DNA of 64,000 nt from Hymenopellis radicata. Lineage: Eukaryota; Basidiomycota; Agaricomycetes; Agaricales; Physalacriaceae. Shown piece by piece: positions 43,295 through 54,761 of this stretch; the stretch's first letter is position 1; each line of letters begins with the position of its first letter. The notes under the pieces are model-generated. The model was given only the letters and a program-made list of their open reading frames with translations. It made no database searches and had not been told where the DNA came from. The DNA lies in contig JADNRX010000141.1 in assembly GCA_015501595.1 (NCBI GenBank), positions 62,001-126,000 on the forward strand, read 5' to 3'. Made by a program: the position numbers and the translations under genes.

Positions 43295-43989
43295 CTCTTG
43301 AGATAGATAATAGGTGTATGTGAAACGAATTTTCACGACCTGAATAATGATCTTTAACAAGCGAGCCGAACAGTAGACATATGAACTTGCCAGCGTGTAG
43401 GTAGAAGGGATCAAATGCACCTGGCAGATTACGAGATTCTATGGCCTCCAAGCGCCTTCTTTATACTTCGTCAGGCGCCATTATGAGGTTGATGGTTGCA
43501 CGCACACACGGCGCATCCTAGGCATACGGGGGAACTGCGCGGAGAAAATACGGGCAAGGCGTCATCATGATATTGACGCGCGCGCAGTAGGTAACGGTGA
43601 GGTGCGGTGTCGTTGAGAATACGGAGGAGCATATTCATAGCTGGGAAACATGGGTAGTATGCGTGAAAGCGCGCAAACCAAGGACTGTGCCTTGAGGCTG
43701 ATTTCGCCTACACGCAACGATGTCCGCCAATGGGCGTGGCCACAGGTCATTGGTGATTTGGATTATCGAATGGACGCGTACAGACTGGGAGGCTGCTCTA
43801 TCATCAGACATTTCTCGACTGCGCGTGTAGAGATTGGATTACTGTAGATTCCAGAACAACAAAGCTGTGCATCCGCGTCGTTCAAGCTCATCGCTGCCGC
43901 GATGATGATGGTAAGAGAGACAGAGTTTTGATGCCGATCCTTTCTTGCCTTTGATTATCATGTCGTAATCCGCTCTTTTTGCTGCTTCT
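43295..43989. other. Duplicated ART-like promoter region and junction
   Basis: 43300-43620 repeats the region upstream of ART-like copy 2 (41331-41650). 43650-43847 contains no recognised gene. Confidence 0.45.
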
Positions 43990-44490
43990 GCTTGAATTCC
44001 TGCCTGAACGAGTTGTCGACCCATACATTGTCAGCATCATCGGAGCGAGGGCAGCGGCTACCTCCTCAGCGATGCCGACGAGCAACTCTTGCTGAACATT
44101 GCCGTGCGTTACCCCCGGTTATCGTGTCCGAAAAAAATGCTAACAGCGGAGCAGTTCAATCAGGCTGTACGTGTACGGTCGCTCGTCATCCAATCCTCGG
44201 ATCCTGCGAGAGCGCCCAAGACGATAAAACTCGTTGCGAACAATAGCAGCATCGGCTTTGAGGACGTGGAGTCGGCGGACGAGCCCCAGGTTGCGCAGGT
44301 GCTGGAGCTCAGCGAAGAGGACGCGGCGCAGGGCAAACCCATTCAGCTGCGATTTCTTCGATTCCAGAATGTGAACAGCCTGCATGTATGCCCGTTATTG
44401 TCCTGCGCGTTGTCGCCGTGCTAACACCTCGCAGATCTTCGTAGCGTCCAACCATGGCGAAGAGGACGAGTCGCGTATCGGATGTGCTGG
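43990..44490 (+). pseudogene. PITH-domain fragment, frameshifted copy 3
   Basis: Exons 43990-44103, 44155-44385 and 44435 onward. The middle exon is intact (FNQAVRVRSLVIQSSDPARA, AQVLELSEEDAAQGK). The first exon has lost about 14 bases after AGCATCATCGG, breaking the frame. The last exon has lost the DKI codons and reads into a stop. Not functional as a PITH protein. Confidence 0.75.
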
Positions 44491-44539
44491 GTGTCCCTGA
44501 GGGTTGAGGAGGTAGTCTAGGCGAGTCCGTGGGGGGAGG

Positions 44540-44815
44540 ACGCGAGGATCTCTGCGGGTTGAGGAAGCACGTCGGGTGACGAGTCGAGGAGGGCGGGTGT
44601 CACTGACTGGGTGGGGAGGAGAGTGTTCTTCCGAGGATGGTCTCCCCTGGGATGAGGAGGTTGTCTGAGTCCGTCGGGGGATGACGCGAGGATCTCTGCG
44701 GGTTGAGGAAGCACGACGGGTTGACGTGTCGAGGAGGGCGGGTGTCACTGACTGGGTGGGAGGAGAGTGCTCTTCCGAGGATGGTCTCCCGTGGGATGAG
44801 GCGGAGAGCTGGGAG
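44540..44815. repeat. G-rich tandem repeat, period about 154 bp
   Basis: A block starting ACGCGAGGATCTCTGCGGGT recurs at 44540 and 44694, each followed by GAGGAGGGCGGGTGTCACTG and GAGGATGGTCTCCC. The second unit is shorter. Confidence 0.7.
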
Positions 44816-44906
44816 GATCAACCTTGAGGAGGGTGCTTGCCTCTAGGGGGTGGCACGTCGAGGCGGGACCTCTGAGGGGAGGCGACGTTGAGGTGTTGCT
44901 TACCGT

Positions 44907-44969
44907 GTGGGGCGTGTCACTGACTGGGTGGGGCGTGTCACTAACTGGGTGGGGCGTGTTACTGACTGG
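44907..44969. repeat. 21-bp minisatellite, three units
   Basis: GTGGGGCGTGTCACTGACTG(G) repeats three times with single-base changes. The period is a multiple of three, so all frames stay open across it on both strands. Confidence 0.8.
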
Positions 44970-46270
44970 GTCGAGGAGCGTGCTGGGTGGGGAGTCGAGG
45001 AGCGTGAGGGTGTCGCTGCCTGGGCATACTCTACTACTACTGAGTATTACACTTTGGAAATTATTACCTCTTTCAGCTGCCGTTCGTGTCCCGTTTTGCG
45101 GCTTGGGCTGCCGTAGAGTTTGGTACGTACGAAGTCTATGCAGGGACGGCAATAAAAACGCAGCAAGGTGAACGACTCGATTTCACTTTTCACGATTTTG
45201 TCAATAGTTTCGGCTCCCGAAGGTAAAATGCATTGGGCAAAAGAGTACGTACGTTACAGAGTATGCTACAGAGGTCCGTGACCGGGTGTCGAGTATGTAG
45301 GGAATAAAAAAAAAGGAAACATCGCCGGTACCCAGTTCCAACTGGACTGTGTGGGTCCCGCTGGTGCCGCGACATTCAGTCAAGCACGCTCAGACACCAG
45401 TACACCGCACAGTAGGCAGTCATCACCGTGGTACCGGACTAGAGGCGTGGTGGGACACTGACCTGGCATAACGGCGGTAGGAAGGAAAGGTAGAATGAGA
45501 GCAGAGGGAATCTTGCCAGTCTTTATACCTCTCGCGATTAGGGCCGGGTTTACTATTATGGATGGGCGTCTGGGCCCGAATGACCAACCAGCGCTCCCTC
45601 GCATCAGACCATAATAGTGTGGCAAAAGTAAATTCTCAATGAATAAACGCTCCCGTGTTACAGTTCGACGCGGCTGAGCATTAGGGATCAATAGAGACAC
45701 ATAACATGGCTGTAGCTAGACCATGGAGGAGTGTAACTCAAGAATACAGAGCCGCACATCCCGGGAGTCTGCAGGGCGGTCTTGGTAAGTGATGCAACGA
45801 ATATTGAGGTATGACGGCACGTACCTCGGCTCTCACTATGAGAACTTAAACTTGTGCATGTAGACGTCTACAAATCGATGTGGATAATCAGCTACAAGGA
45901 GCGAATTTACCTTGTCAACTCTACGCCACGGAAGACTGCAACACGTTCCTCCAAGGCAACGATCGGGCGCCCAGACACGGGAATATTCATCCGGGACCTG
46001 GATTTGATTCTACGGCAATCGTCAGACTTGACTCCCCATTCTCCCTTTCCCACTTACCATCACTTTGCCGCCACCGTCAAGCTAGTATTCACAAATACCC
46101 AGTTCGTGCACCGTCTCAGCGCGGTTTCCAGTGTAAATGGACCTACCGGTAAGCTCTCCGTCGGCTTGTCCCAGTTCGCCCGCTCATAGTCCTTCACGGT
46201 TCCCGACTTGGAAAATGCACGGTGTCGACAAGGCAAGCGAGAGATACGTCTCGACAGCGCGTATACTGAC
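44970..46270. other. No gene recognised
   Basis: It contains a 106-codon minus-strand frame (45700-45380) and shorter frames without recognisable motifs or conserved splicing. Duplicated at about 56786-58088. Confidence 0.35.
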
Positions 46271-46274
46271 AGTT

Positions 46275-46760
46275 CAGAGTCCCTCAATTCGTCGAGATCT
46301 GGGTTTAGAAGTGGTGAATGTTGGGATGAGGTACGACAAGTCCTCCAGTCCGTGGTCTCCAGAGTGCTGACAATCCCACAGGTAGTAAATGCTCAATTCG
46401 TCGACATTCGGGGTCAGAACGTTGCGAAGACACCGGTGTCAACGTCGTCAATTCCAACGCAGGACACCCGTCACGAAGGAGACACGCAATGAGAGGTGAC
46501 CCGCGCAATTCGTCGAGAACCGGGTTCAGAATTTCGCGGGAGGATAAGACGAAATCCGCAGAGTAGACGGTCGCCGGTGAGTTGTCGTCTTGGGCACTAC
46601 TTATTCCAGAGAGACTGACCCCACAGACCCCATCAACCGTGCAAAGAGGCGAATATCCAGCGAGGAAAGCATAGATTTCGAGAGTCGCGACGAAGGGCAG
46701 GAGTGACTGCTAGCCGCTCAATTTGTCGAGAATCGTGTGCAGATTTCCAAAGAGAGAGGA
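46275..46760. repeat. Degenerate tandem repeat around AATTCGTCGA
   Basis: TCAATTCGTCGA-like cores near 46290, 46393, 46506 and 46718 are each followed by a GGGTTCAGAA-like block. Spacing is roughly 105 bp with one double interval. Confidence 0.55.
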
Positions 46761-47099
46761 GAGCAATGAGGAGAGCAGGCGTCCCAAGGTACGTAGTCGA
46801 CGTCGTGTTACATCATATTCAGAATTAAATATTCAAGGCAGGACCCACAAAATTAAGCGACGTCAACAGGAGCCGAATATGAAGACGAGAAGGGCGGCGA
46901 GCAAAGATGCCAGGGCCGACATGACGGGCACAAGCAAGAACATGGCGATCGCGTTTAGTAGCTTAATCGGGCAACTTGATGGTTTGCTTCATGCCATCAC
47001 GATCTCTTGATATTCTCATCTCTTTTCTTTTGAGCCGACGCGTCGGCGCCTACGGCGCCTCTGGGAACGACGACCTCCTCAATAAACTGCTTTAAATCG
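46761..47099. other. No gene recognised
   Basis: It has a short open frame rich in Arg/Lys and an inverted GCGTCGGCGCCTACGGCGCC-type motif near 47039. I see nothing diagnostic. Confidence 0.3.
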
Positions 47100-47700
47100 C
47101 GATGGACAGTGCCGTGGGACAATAGCAGCGTGGATGGCCTCGCCGGCCTGGCTTGGATCTTGGGAGAAAAGTGCTTTTTTCTCCTTTTTTTCACGTTAGT
47201 TTTGGCTCATTTGGTGCTAGATTTCCCTGAATGCGTGTGCGACTTTGCGAGTTTTCCTTCCTGCGGCGGTGTTAACCTTGACGCTGATTCCGCGTATATT
47301 CAGATGGACCGCGGTGGCCAACTACTACTACTAGGCGTTTACATCGCAGGAGAGCGACGTCGTTGCCATGGAAACTAGGCTTGATAGAGAGCAGGCGTCG
47401 ATGTCCTCGCCGGACCGGCTTTTGGTCCAGGCGAAAAGGTGCGTGTTTTGCGCTCATTTTGATCTTTGATTTCTAACTGAATTTCATTAGATCTTTGTCT
47501 CGCGCCTCAAATAAGGTACGTTCGAGTTCATATTCCGCGGATTCTTCATCTCACCCCTTGCCATTAGTTGAGGCGGCTTCGCCGCCTCCTCGCACGTTCA
47601 AACAACGCCACAACTTTAGGACACGCCATTTCGCAAATCTTATGGCGTATGTTGGCCTCGCCGGCCCGGCTTTTTTTCTGGAAAAAGGTCCTAATATTTC
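47100..47700 (+). repeat. Degenerate exon-like repeat with LAGPAF motif, three units
   Basis: Units near 47130, 47395 and 47645 encode VDGLAGLAWILGEK, VDVLAGPAFGPGEK (after a frame adjustment) and VGLAGPAFFLEK. The second and third are followed by an intron-like GT..TTAG with CTAAC/CTGAC branch points. Confidence 0.5.
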
Positions 47701-47789
47701 CTTTCAATTTCACGTTGATTTCTGACTTGGTTCTCTTAGTTCAATCACCAAATTACAGTCAAATGGAGCGAGGATTCCTTCTCTACGGA

Positions 47790-48720
47790 CGCCTCTTTCC
47801 CTTGATGGCGATCTGGATCTTGTCGGGCTCGGGTTTACGGACGGATTGGGACGTTTCGGCGGGGAACTCTTCAAGGTACGTTTGTTACCTCTTCAATTTC
47901 GGGACTAATCTTTATTCCAGCGCTACGATATTGCGTTGTACGCAGTGATCAGCGGCGCTGCCGCCGCTGTGCTTGCAATGCGGGCTCTCCCCTCCTCGGA
48001 TCACGACACTTTCCGAAACTGCACGCCACACTTCGACCTTGGTCTCGGCTCACCTGGACACCACTACCTACAGCTGCAGGTCGTCGTCCGTTAGCATGCA
48101 GTGGCCTCTCTCTGTTACGACAGGCACATTAACGTCCCAGTGGTCGCGATGTACGCGTCAGACCGTCAACTCGCCGAGAACTCTTCTAATTACTGCCGGA
48201 CCTACGCTCACACGCCTAGCCTTCGGATAATCCTAGCCGTTGATGTCGACTTGGATCTGACCCCGTTCGGCTTTATGGCCTCATTTGAACATGTCGGTTA
48301 CGAATTTGTTTTGGTGCGTTATGCCCGTCTAACTCACTTTCTGGACTAATAACTTATTGTAGCGCCTGATTTGTCGTACAATTGCAGTGAGCAACGGCGC
48401 TACCGAGGCTGCGCGCGCTCCCCTTGCTGCTGACTGCTCGTATAACGACTTCGGTCTCCGCCTAGAACTCTTCAAATTTGAACGCGGACCTATACTCATG
48501 CGCCCTGTCCACGGCTCTATACCCGTTGATGGCGATTGGATCTGACGGAGCTCGGCTTCATGGCCGCTTTGGGACGTATCGGTTATGATTTGGTCTTTTG
48601 GTACGTTATGGTAGTCTACGCGTTTTATTAAACTAACGACTTAATCCAGGGCCTGGGCTCTCGTATATTCGCAGTGAGCAGCGACGCTACCGCCGCTGCA
48701 CTTGCGCTGCACGCTCCTCA
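47790..48720 (+). repeat. Degenerate exon-intron repeat, DGDLDL units, three copies
   Basis: Units encode SLDGDLDLVGLGFTDGLGRF, AVDVDLDLTPFGFMASFEHV and, frameshifted, PVDGD..ELGFMAALGRIGYDL. In each, an intron sits at the same place: 47876-47920, 48314-48362 and 48601-48649. The following exon carries an Ala-rich AVISGAAAAVLAMRALP-type segment. Stops and shifts interrupt the frame, so this is a decayed tandem-repeat gene or a non-coding spliced locus. Confidence 0.5.
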
Positions 48721-50690
48721 CTGCTGGGTAAGCGTGGTCGGTGGTATTCTACGCCACACTTCAAGTTGTTTCTTGGGCGAGTGGGACGTCGGCCTTTCTG
48801 CCGTTCAGCGACGACTATATCGTCAGTTACGACGATGTCCTGTTCGGTTTTAAGGACCGCGATGTTGAGAAAGGGCTGGCTCGGGTTCGTGCCCTGGTTA
48901 TTAGATCGGATTTGCGGAGCTAACTTGTTTGCAGCTCGTATCCACGGCGCGTTAATTCGGTCGTGGACTACCCTGCCTTTACGTTCATTTAGACTCTGCG
49001 GGGCTGCGTTTCGTCTGGGACGACGATTCATAGGCACCAGCGCCGCTTTTATGGTTGGTACCTTGTCTTTTGTGTAGGAGTATATGTACTTGTTGTAGTT
49101 ATGACGGGAATGAAATTGAGTTGCTGAAATCTCTTCTGTGCGAATGTGAATGAAGTCCGTAAAGCTACTTACCATGGACTAGATAGTGTTACTTAGGGAG
49201 ACCAGAACTTCGTATATACGGAATTGCATATCATTGAAGGTCTCTACAGCTGTCTGAATGCTCTGTAGAGTATATTACAAGATGCTGGTAAAACATGGTT
49301 ATTACCCCAAGTCGGACTATAACACAAACAACAAGATAACCCACCTGTTGACACTTACAGAGATGTCCATATCCCCGAAACCTCCAATGAAAACTTCTTC
49401 TGACGACGCAATCTGGCGGCCCTAAAAACTTGCGTGAGTCATAGAATGTACCTCGAAGATGATGTCCGTCGGGTCGTTAAGTTGATTTCAAGTAGCCAAT
49501 GAAAATGATTTCCTCCGCTTGCTGAGCGGGTAACTCGAGTCGTCCCAATGTTCCAGGCCTTTAATCAGCTCGGAATTAGTGGGAAAACATTGATATCAAA
49601 CGTCAACATCCGGCTAAGCGACCCGCAGGTGATCGAGACCTCTTGACCTCGAACCACGACGTGTCCGAATCCAAAGCGCTTACACCAACGCGCCTCCATG
49701 CTCTCTCACTCTCCCCGACGTCTGGCCGAACTGAAATTACCTGGAGGTTTGTCTGTGGCTTATTTAAGGCAAATTCCGATGGTGCTTGAGGCTGAGAACG
49801 CGTTCTAAAGACGACTTTACGCGTCAGACGCTCTGGGAGGCCTTCGGACCCTGCACATCGATGACACGAGGATTTCCTGGGCCCTATGACGCGTCTGGGC
49901 ATCGACAATCTTATCTAGTCGACCTCGGATGTGGGGAAATGACGCCAGTGCTCGTCTTCCTCCTCCGTCCCTCCAAGACTTTTGGGTAAACGTCGTTTCC
50001 GCTTCATTTTGGTAGATTTGATGGCTGTATTAGGTCTACGTACCTTCATTACACTGTATGCCACCGTACGCCTGCCTCTGAATGAATTCAATTCAACGTT
50101 AATGCACGATTCGCTCTGTCTCCGCCGATTGCATTCAAGGTCCGTGCCTTTTCCGCGTTTCAACGGCCTTGATTTCATGCTGACTCATATGACAGTGTAT
50201 TCGAACGTAAACGGAGACTTTCTCCGTTCCTAGAACGGTCTAATTTGCAACACGAAGCGTTACGCTTGTAGGGTTGAAAAGACCAAGCTGGAATTTTTCA
50301 ATATCCCCGAGTCCAGACGCCGCTCCATTACTCCCATCAGACCACCAAGGGTGGACCCTTCATCTAATGCCAGCATTTTGATGCTTGGAGGATTGTGTTG
50401 AGGACGGGAAAGTCGATACGGCGCGTTCTGGAGGACAAGGTAAGTTCCATTTGTGTCGTGTTCTCCTCCTTCCTCGACTCTGACTATGTAAAATCTCAGA
50501 CTTTATGCTTTTTGGTGTTATTCGTTCTGGAGCGTGTGCGCTCAGGGCGAGGAATCAACAGCTAGCGAGATTGTGTGGCGGCACGATATGCGCCCGAATA
50601 TTGGACTGATCCCATCTAGTCCGACGGTCGCGCATCATCGCATTCGCTTATACGGCAGTGATTACGCGTCTGATGTAGTCTAGAAGCCTT
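48721..50690. other. No gene recognised
   Basis: Short frames only; none shows a known motif or consistent splicing. Duplicated at about 60546-62519. Confidence 0.35.
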
Positions 50691-50698
50691 GAAAGTAG

Positions 50699-50705
50699 TA
50701 TAAAG
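50699..50705 (+). promoter_or_regulatory. TATA box and pyrimidine-rich leader
   Basis: TATAAAG is followed by a CT-rich tract (CCATTCCCTCTCCCATCTTT) and an ATG at 50781. The spacing of about 76 bp is usual for strongly expressed fungal genes. Confidence 0.5.
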
Positions 50706-50780
50706 GCAGTGGGGATTTCATTCTAATTCTCCATTCCCTCTCCCATCTTTTCCTCTGTCTATTGCTCCTCGGTCGGTGTT

Positions 50781-52260
50781 ATGCCTTCCTTGTGCTCCCA
50801 TTTTTACTTGCTTACATCTCTTACAGATGTGTTTCTTGTCGTCGCCGCCGCCATCCTTGCCAACACGCACCCGGCGCACCTCAAACGTGACGGTAACGTT
50901 GAGGGTCACAGGTATGTATCTTTCCTCCACCACCATCATCGTCGCTTTCCTTCCTCACTGTCACATTTCTTCAGTGTCTTTCCTTCAGTCTTCGACACTG
51001 TGGTATGTCTATTCATTGTCCGCGTCGACGACTAGCTCGCTGACGCGTCTTTTCAGATTCTTCGTGTGCGCTGTGCAGCGCGACGTTGACAACATTTTCA
51101 CAAGTTTCATCCTTGGATACAGACGTGTGCTAGCGGTCTCTTCGTGCGTCGTTGTTTTAGCTGTCTATACCCGCAATTGATCACCACTATTTTGTCAGAT
51201 GTTGACCACAGCGTCGGGAATTCGCTTTGAACCTGGACGGTACGTTCTCCTGTCCCGCCTCGTTCTACACCATTGTGACCTTTGCCATAGATGCGCGCGG
51301 CTGATACCGTGAGCTTGAGCCCCGGTCGACTTTTTCGGGCGACATTGCCCGCTAGTCTCGCCTCCACACCAAGACTGGCATTGACGAGCGTCGTCAAATA
51401 GTAAGTAAACTTCGCTTGTTAGTTGTTTAGGCTTCTATTAATGGCCAGGACAGACAGACAGACTCGGGACTACGGAGTGCTTGCGCGCGACGTTTGGGAC
51501 GTTGTCTTCGCGACGCGTCCTTGTCCCATTTGGCTTCGCGCCGGTGGGAGCGACGCCGCTGTGGATAGAGAATCATTTCGACACCACATGGACCGCCGCC
51601 GTCCCACGAAGGATACGGCTTTTCATGCGACTGCGCCGCTTGTTTCGGATATACGTCCTGGTTGGACCGTGTTTAACGCCGACGGTACAGTCTTCGATTG
51701 GTGAGTCCCGCCCCATTCTGTTGAATGCTGTTACTCATCATATACAAGATATTCGAGTCCAAAGGTGGCTAATGTGTCGGGACGACGAGATGCTGCTTAC
51801 ACGCTCACGCAGTAAGCCGACGTTGTCTCTTCGTGATCTGGGCTAACTTGGTGATATAGTCGGCTGCAGGGTATGCCGTTCGTACGTGCGCCAGATCCGC
51901 CAGATGTGACGCGATTCATGGGCGGGAGGTTTGGGTAATTCTCAAGTTCAACGCGGATGCTAGGATGTATGGAAAGGCTATATCAATGTGAAGCCTCTCG
52001 TGTGATGCGGGACATCGCCGCGCTCTCGTCACGTCATGGTGAGCTATTCAATTTCTAGTTTGTTCGTGCCAAATTGATTTTTCGCAGCTTAGATTACTGC
52101 AACGAGTGTCGACGTCGGACTAGATGCTCAATGGGAATGACGACGACTTTGACAAGACCTGGTAAGTCTTTCGGAACGTCTGTTAACATTGAGTTGATGC
52201 TAACCGGGCTATCTCATCAGACGTTACATGGGGTGTCCATAGCCGTGCGTTCAAGCTCGT
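50781..52260 (+). CDS. Candidate multi-exon secreted protein gene, structure unresolved (copy 1)
   Basis: After ATG 50781 a hydrophobic segment appears (VVAAAILANTHPAHLKR); the KR pair would suit Kex2 cleavage. Downstream there are many canonical intron signals: GTATGT..TTCAG near 50911-50974, GTATGT..TTTCAG near 51003-51057, GTACGT..CATAG, GTGAGT.., GTGAGC..GCAG and GTAAGT..ATCAG. I could not chain the small exons into one open frame, so the product is unknown. The locus is duplicated at 62610 with one-base differences. It could instead be a spliced non-coding transcript. Confidence 0.3.
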
Positions 52261-52439
52261 AGACTTGACTGGGTGGTATTTTCCATATAGTAAATGTAGC
52301 AGTACTACTCTTAGTTTACACTGTATTACTAACAGTTCGATCTGGTATTTCATAGTAAGTCGTCTCTCCGTTTCAGACACTTCCTTTGTACTAACAAGTG
52401 TTCGTAGTATACAGGTTCAGACCTTCCCTCCCCGTTTGA

Positions 52440-52761
52440 CGGATATCTCGCCGCACATCTCCAGGTTGTCCCTCAGCTCCAGTGCGTAGATCTGAGGCTC
52501 GACCTGCGATTTGCGATACTATCCAGGCCCAGTGCTGTGGAACTCCTGCAGCATGTATCCACCAGGGCTCGGAACTCGAAGCTCGACCACTTCTCACTCC
52601 TGCTATACACGACTGCCAAGAGCAGTACTACTTCGTCGGGCCCTCCTATTTATGATGCAGGACCGAACAGCCCTTTAGGTGCATTCCTCTCGGTTTTCCG
52701 CGAAGCCCACGTTCCCGAACTAGAAATCACAATGAACTCGAGATTAAAGGTATTAGGATAG
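52440..52761 (+). pseudogene. 3' fragment of the F-box A family
   Basis: Encodes VPQLQCVDLRLDLRF, LLQHVSTRARNSKLDHFSLL and HVPELEITMNSRLKVLG-stop, equal to the last 100 or so residues of F-box A'. The F-box and coiled coil are absent. A four-codon deletion lies near 52641. It marks the start of unit 2. Confidence 0.85.
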
Positions 52762-53242
52762 GTGAGCGCTTATATGTCTGAAGCGTGCGCAACTTTGACG
52801 TGACCTGCTGAATAGACGCGTCGTTCTGTCGTAGTCTCCTTCCACAAGAGATGTATTTTTATGTTTGTTTTCAATGACATGTATCGTGTGCATTCGTCGG
52901 CAAGCGACGCTATTCGCCCAGTGCCCGGCCTGAACAGGTCATCGCAATCTAAGAGGTAACTGGATACGATACCAAGTCACCAGCGTCTTCAAGCACTCTC
53001 GGGTCTCTTACGTGTCTTGAGATCTGCCATCTTGCCCTCTTACAGTCTTGAGTCGTCTGGTTGGCTGGCGGGAAGCCGCCGCCTCCCGTCTCAGTTGTCG
53101 AGATCGTCTTTCTTGACGCCCTGCCATGACACGACGGATTAGGTGCCCGCCGTCGACGAGACTACTTAACCCTTTCTAGGCGTCATCTCGAAGAGTCCGC
53201 TGTAGTCCACTACGACACACAGTCGCCGTGGACTTGTTTCCA

Positions 53243-53365
53243 CCAGGGCTCAGAACTCGAAGCTCGACCTCCAGGTATCCGCCACTGCCAAGAAAGCTCG
53301 ACTGTATAGCCCATTATTCATCTCGGCTTTCCGCGAAGCCGACATCCCAGGACTGGAAATCATAA
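53243..53365 (+). pseudogene. Extra copy of the F-box A 3' end (unit 2)
   Basis: Counterpart of 39830-39960, with the same deletions. The intervening 52762-53242 has no recognised gene. Confidence 0.6.
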
Positions 53366-53577
53366 TAGACACGAAATTGAAACAAGTGGGCTCTGCCCCG
53401 GCTCTCTATGTCCAAATTGACAGTGTGCGCATCTTTGACGTGTCGTGTTGAATAGCCGCTCATCATTCATTTCGTACCTATTGCAGTCTCCTTCCCCATA
53501 TGTCAGTCGCTTCCAATGAAATGTAACTTGTATCTTCACACGCGAGCCTCGACTCTCCATATGAAGGAACTATCCTC

Positions 53578-54761
53578 CTACGCCTCAACCTCTTCCAACG
53601 CTAGCTCCTTTGTCACCTCATTCGAGAACTTCGCGACGGGTCCTTGGGTGTCATCGAGTGGCAGGCTCTTCGTGTCTGGGATCTTCGAGCAATCAACCTT
53701 GTACCCGCCAACCATTTTCACGTCCTTCTCGAAAGCCGTCTTCTTGACGACAGCATACTGCCAGAACCCGTTCGTGATCTCTGTGAAACGGTCGTCAGTA
53801 TAGAGGATTTGTTACGAGGTGGCGGGACAGCATACTGGGGAACTGTGCGGTATCCATCGGACTGTTGCAGGCGTCAGATATCGCGTGTACATACAGTGCG
53901 AAAGGTTCATACCCTTCGAACATGTCGTATTCTCTGGAAAGGTCTACTAGTCGGTCGACCTCTTTCTTCCTCAAGGCCATGTATTTCTTCCTGTCCGTCT
54001 CGTCCGGGGCGATGTTGTGTACAAGCGTGCTATGAAACACGGCAGAGACGTACTATACAATTCATGAATGACACGCATACATAGTACGCCATGAAGCGAC
54101 ACTTACGTTCTCGTAGTCAGCCTTGTTCCCCCACTTGCTGTAAGGATAGACCTTGGCGCTATTGACAGTCAAAGTAGCAGTATCTGTCGAAGGAAAGGAA
54201 TGTGATTGGTTTACCTTGGACCGTTCCATTCAAATTCTGTTCTAGCCGTTAGCACAACGAAGAGCGCTGGTCCAAGGACGTACCTATAACACCGGCCTCC
54301 TTGCCATCTGAGGTAGACTTGCCATAACATGCCCATTGTGCGGCGGCCCGGAAGCTGTCAGTCAGATAGAGAGCGCCTAGAGAACACGTTGTAAGCAGTC
54401 TCGAAGAAAGCAACGAATGTGCCTGATCACGAACCGTCTCTGTTAAGATCACCCTTGCCTGTCGGAGGCCAATCCTTCGCCATGTCTGTCATCTTCGTCT
54501 TTAGCTTGTCCATTGGCGTGCCGTGATACAGGTGTATCTTCTCCTCGGGATCTTGATGTCCAGCCGTATGTCGAGCACTGACGCGCGTCACATTTGAAAG
54601 TTGGGTCTCCACGCCGCTTGTAACCTAGACGTGTACTGGTAAGTACTAGAACGGCGGTCATCGATAACACTTGGACTTGCCTGTTCATCGAGCGGCGCCG
54701 CATGTGAAAGGAGCGAGAGTCCAAAGACCACGAGGGAGATAGCTGATTGGATGGAAGGCAT
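53578..54761 (-). CDS. Secreted ADP-ribosyltransferase-like protein, copy 3
   Basis: Counterpart of 40151-41330: signal peptide, LYHGT in exon 2, GALYLT in exon 3 and the same intron order. The exon frameshifted in the 21-kb copy is in frame here. Exon 1 is followed by the GC donor; the first intron carries a short insertion relative to the 41-kb copy. A small number of substitutions separate this copy from copy 2. The enzyme call is tentative and rests on short motifs. Confidence 0.6.

Larger units (their letters stand above)
38930..52440 (+). repeat. Segmental duplication, unit 1 (about 13.5 kb)
   Basis: Starts inside the 3' part of F-box A' and runs to about 52440, where the same F-box sequence starts again (CCTCAGCTCCAGTGCGTAGA). 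The matching unit 2 continues past the window end. Offsets run from 13,510 (F-box end) through about 13,430 (ART-like gene) to about 11,817-11,829 (distal half). The step is the 1.6-kb segment 42334-43947 present only in unit 1. Confidence 0.88.

Noticed and set aside
45380..45700. 106-codon minus-strand frame, repeated at 57198
   Set aside because: Preserved in both copies only because the segment is duplicated almost without change; no motif, signal peptide or splicing supports it.
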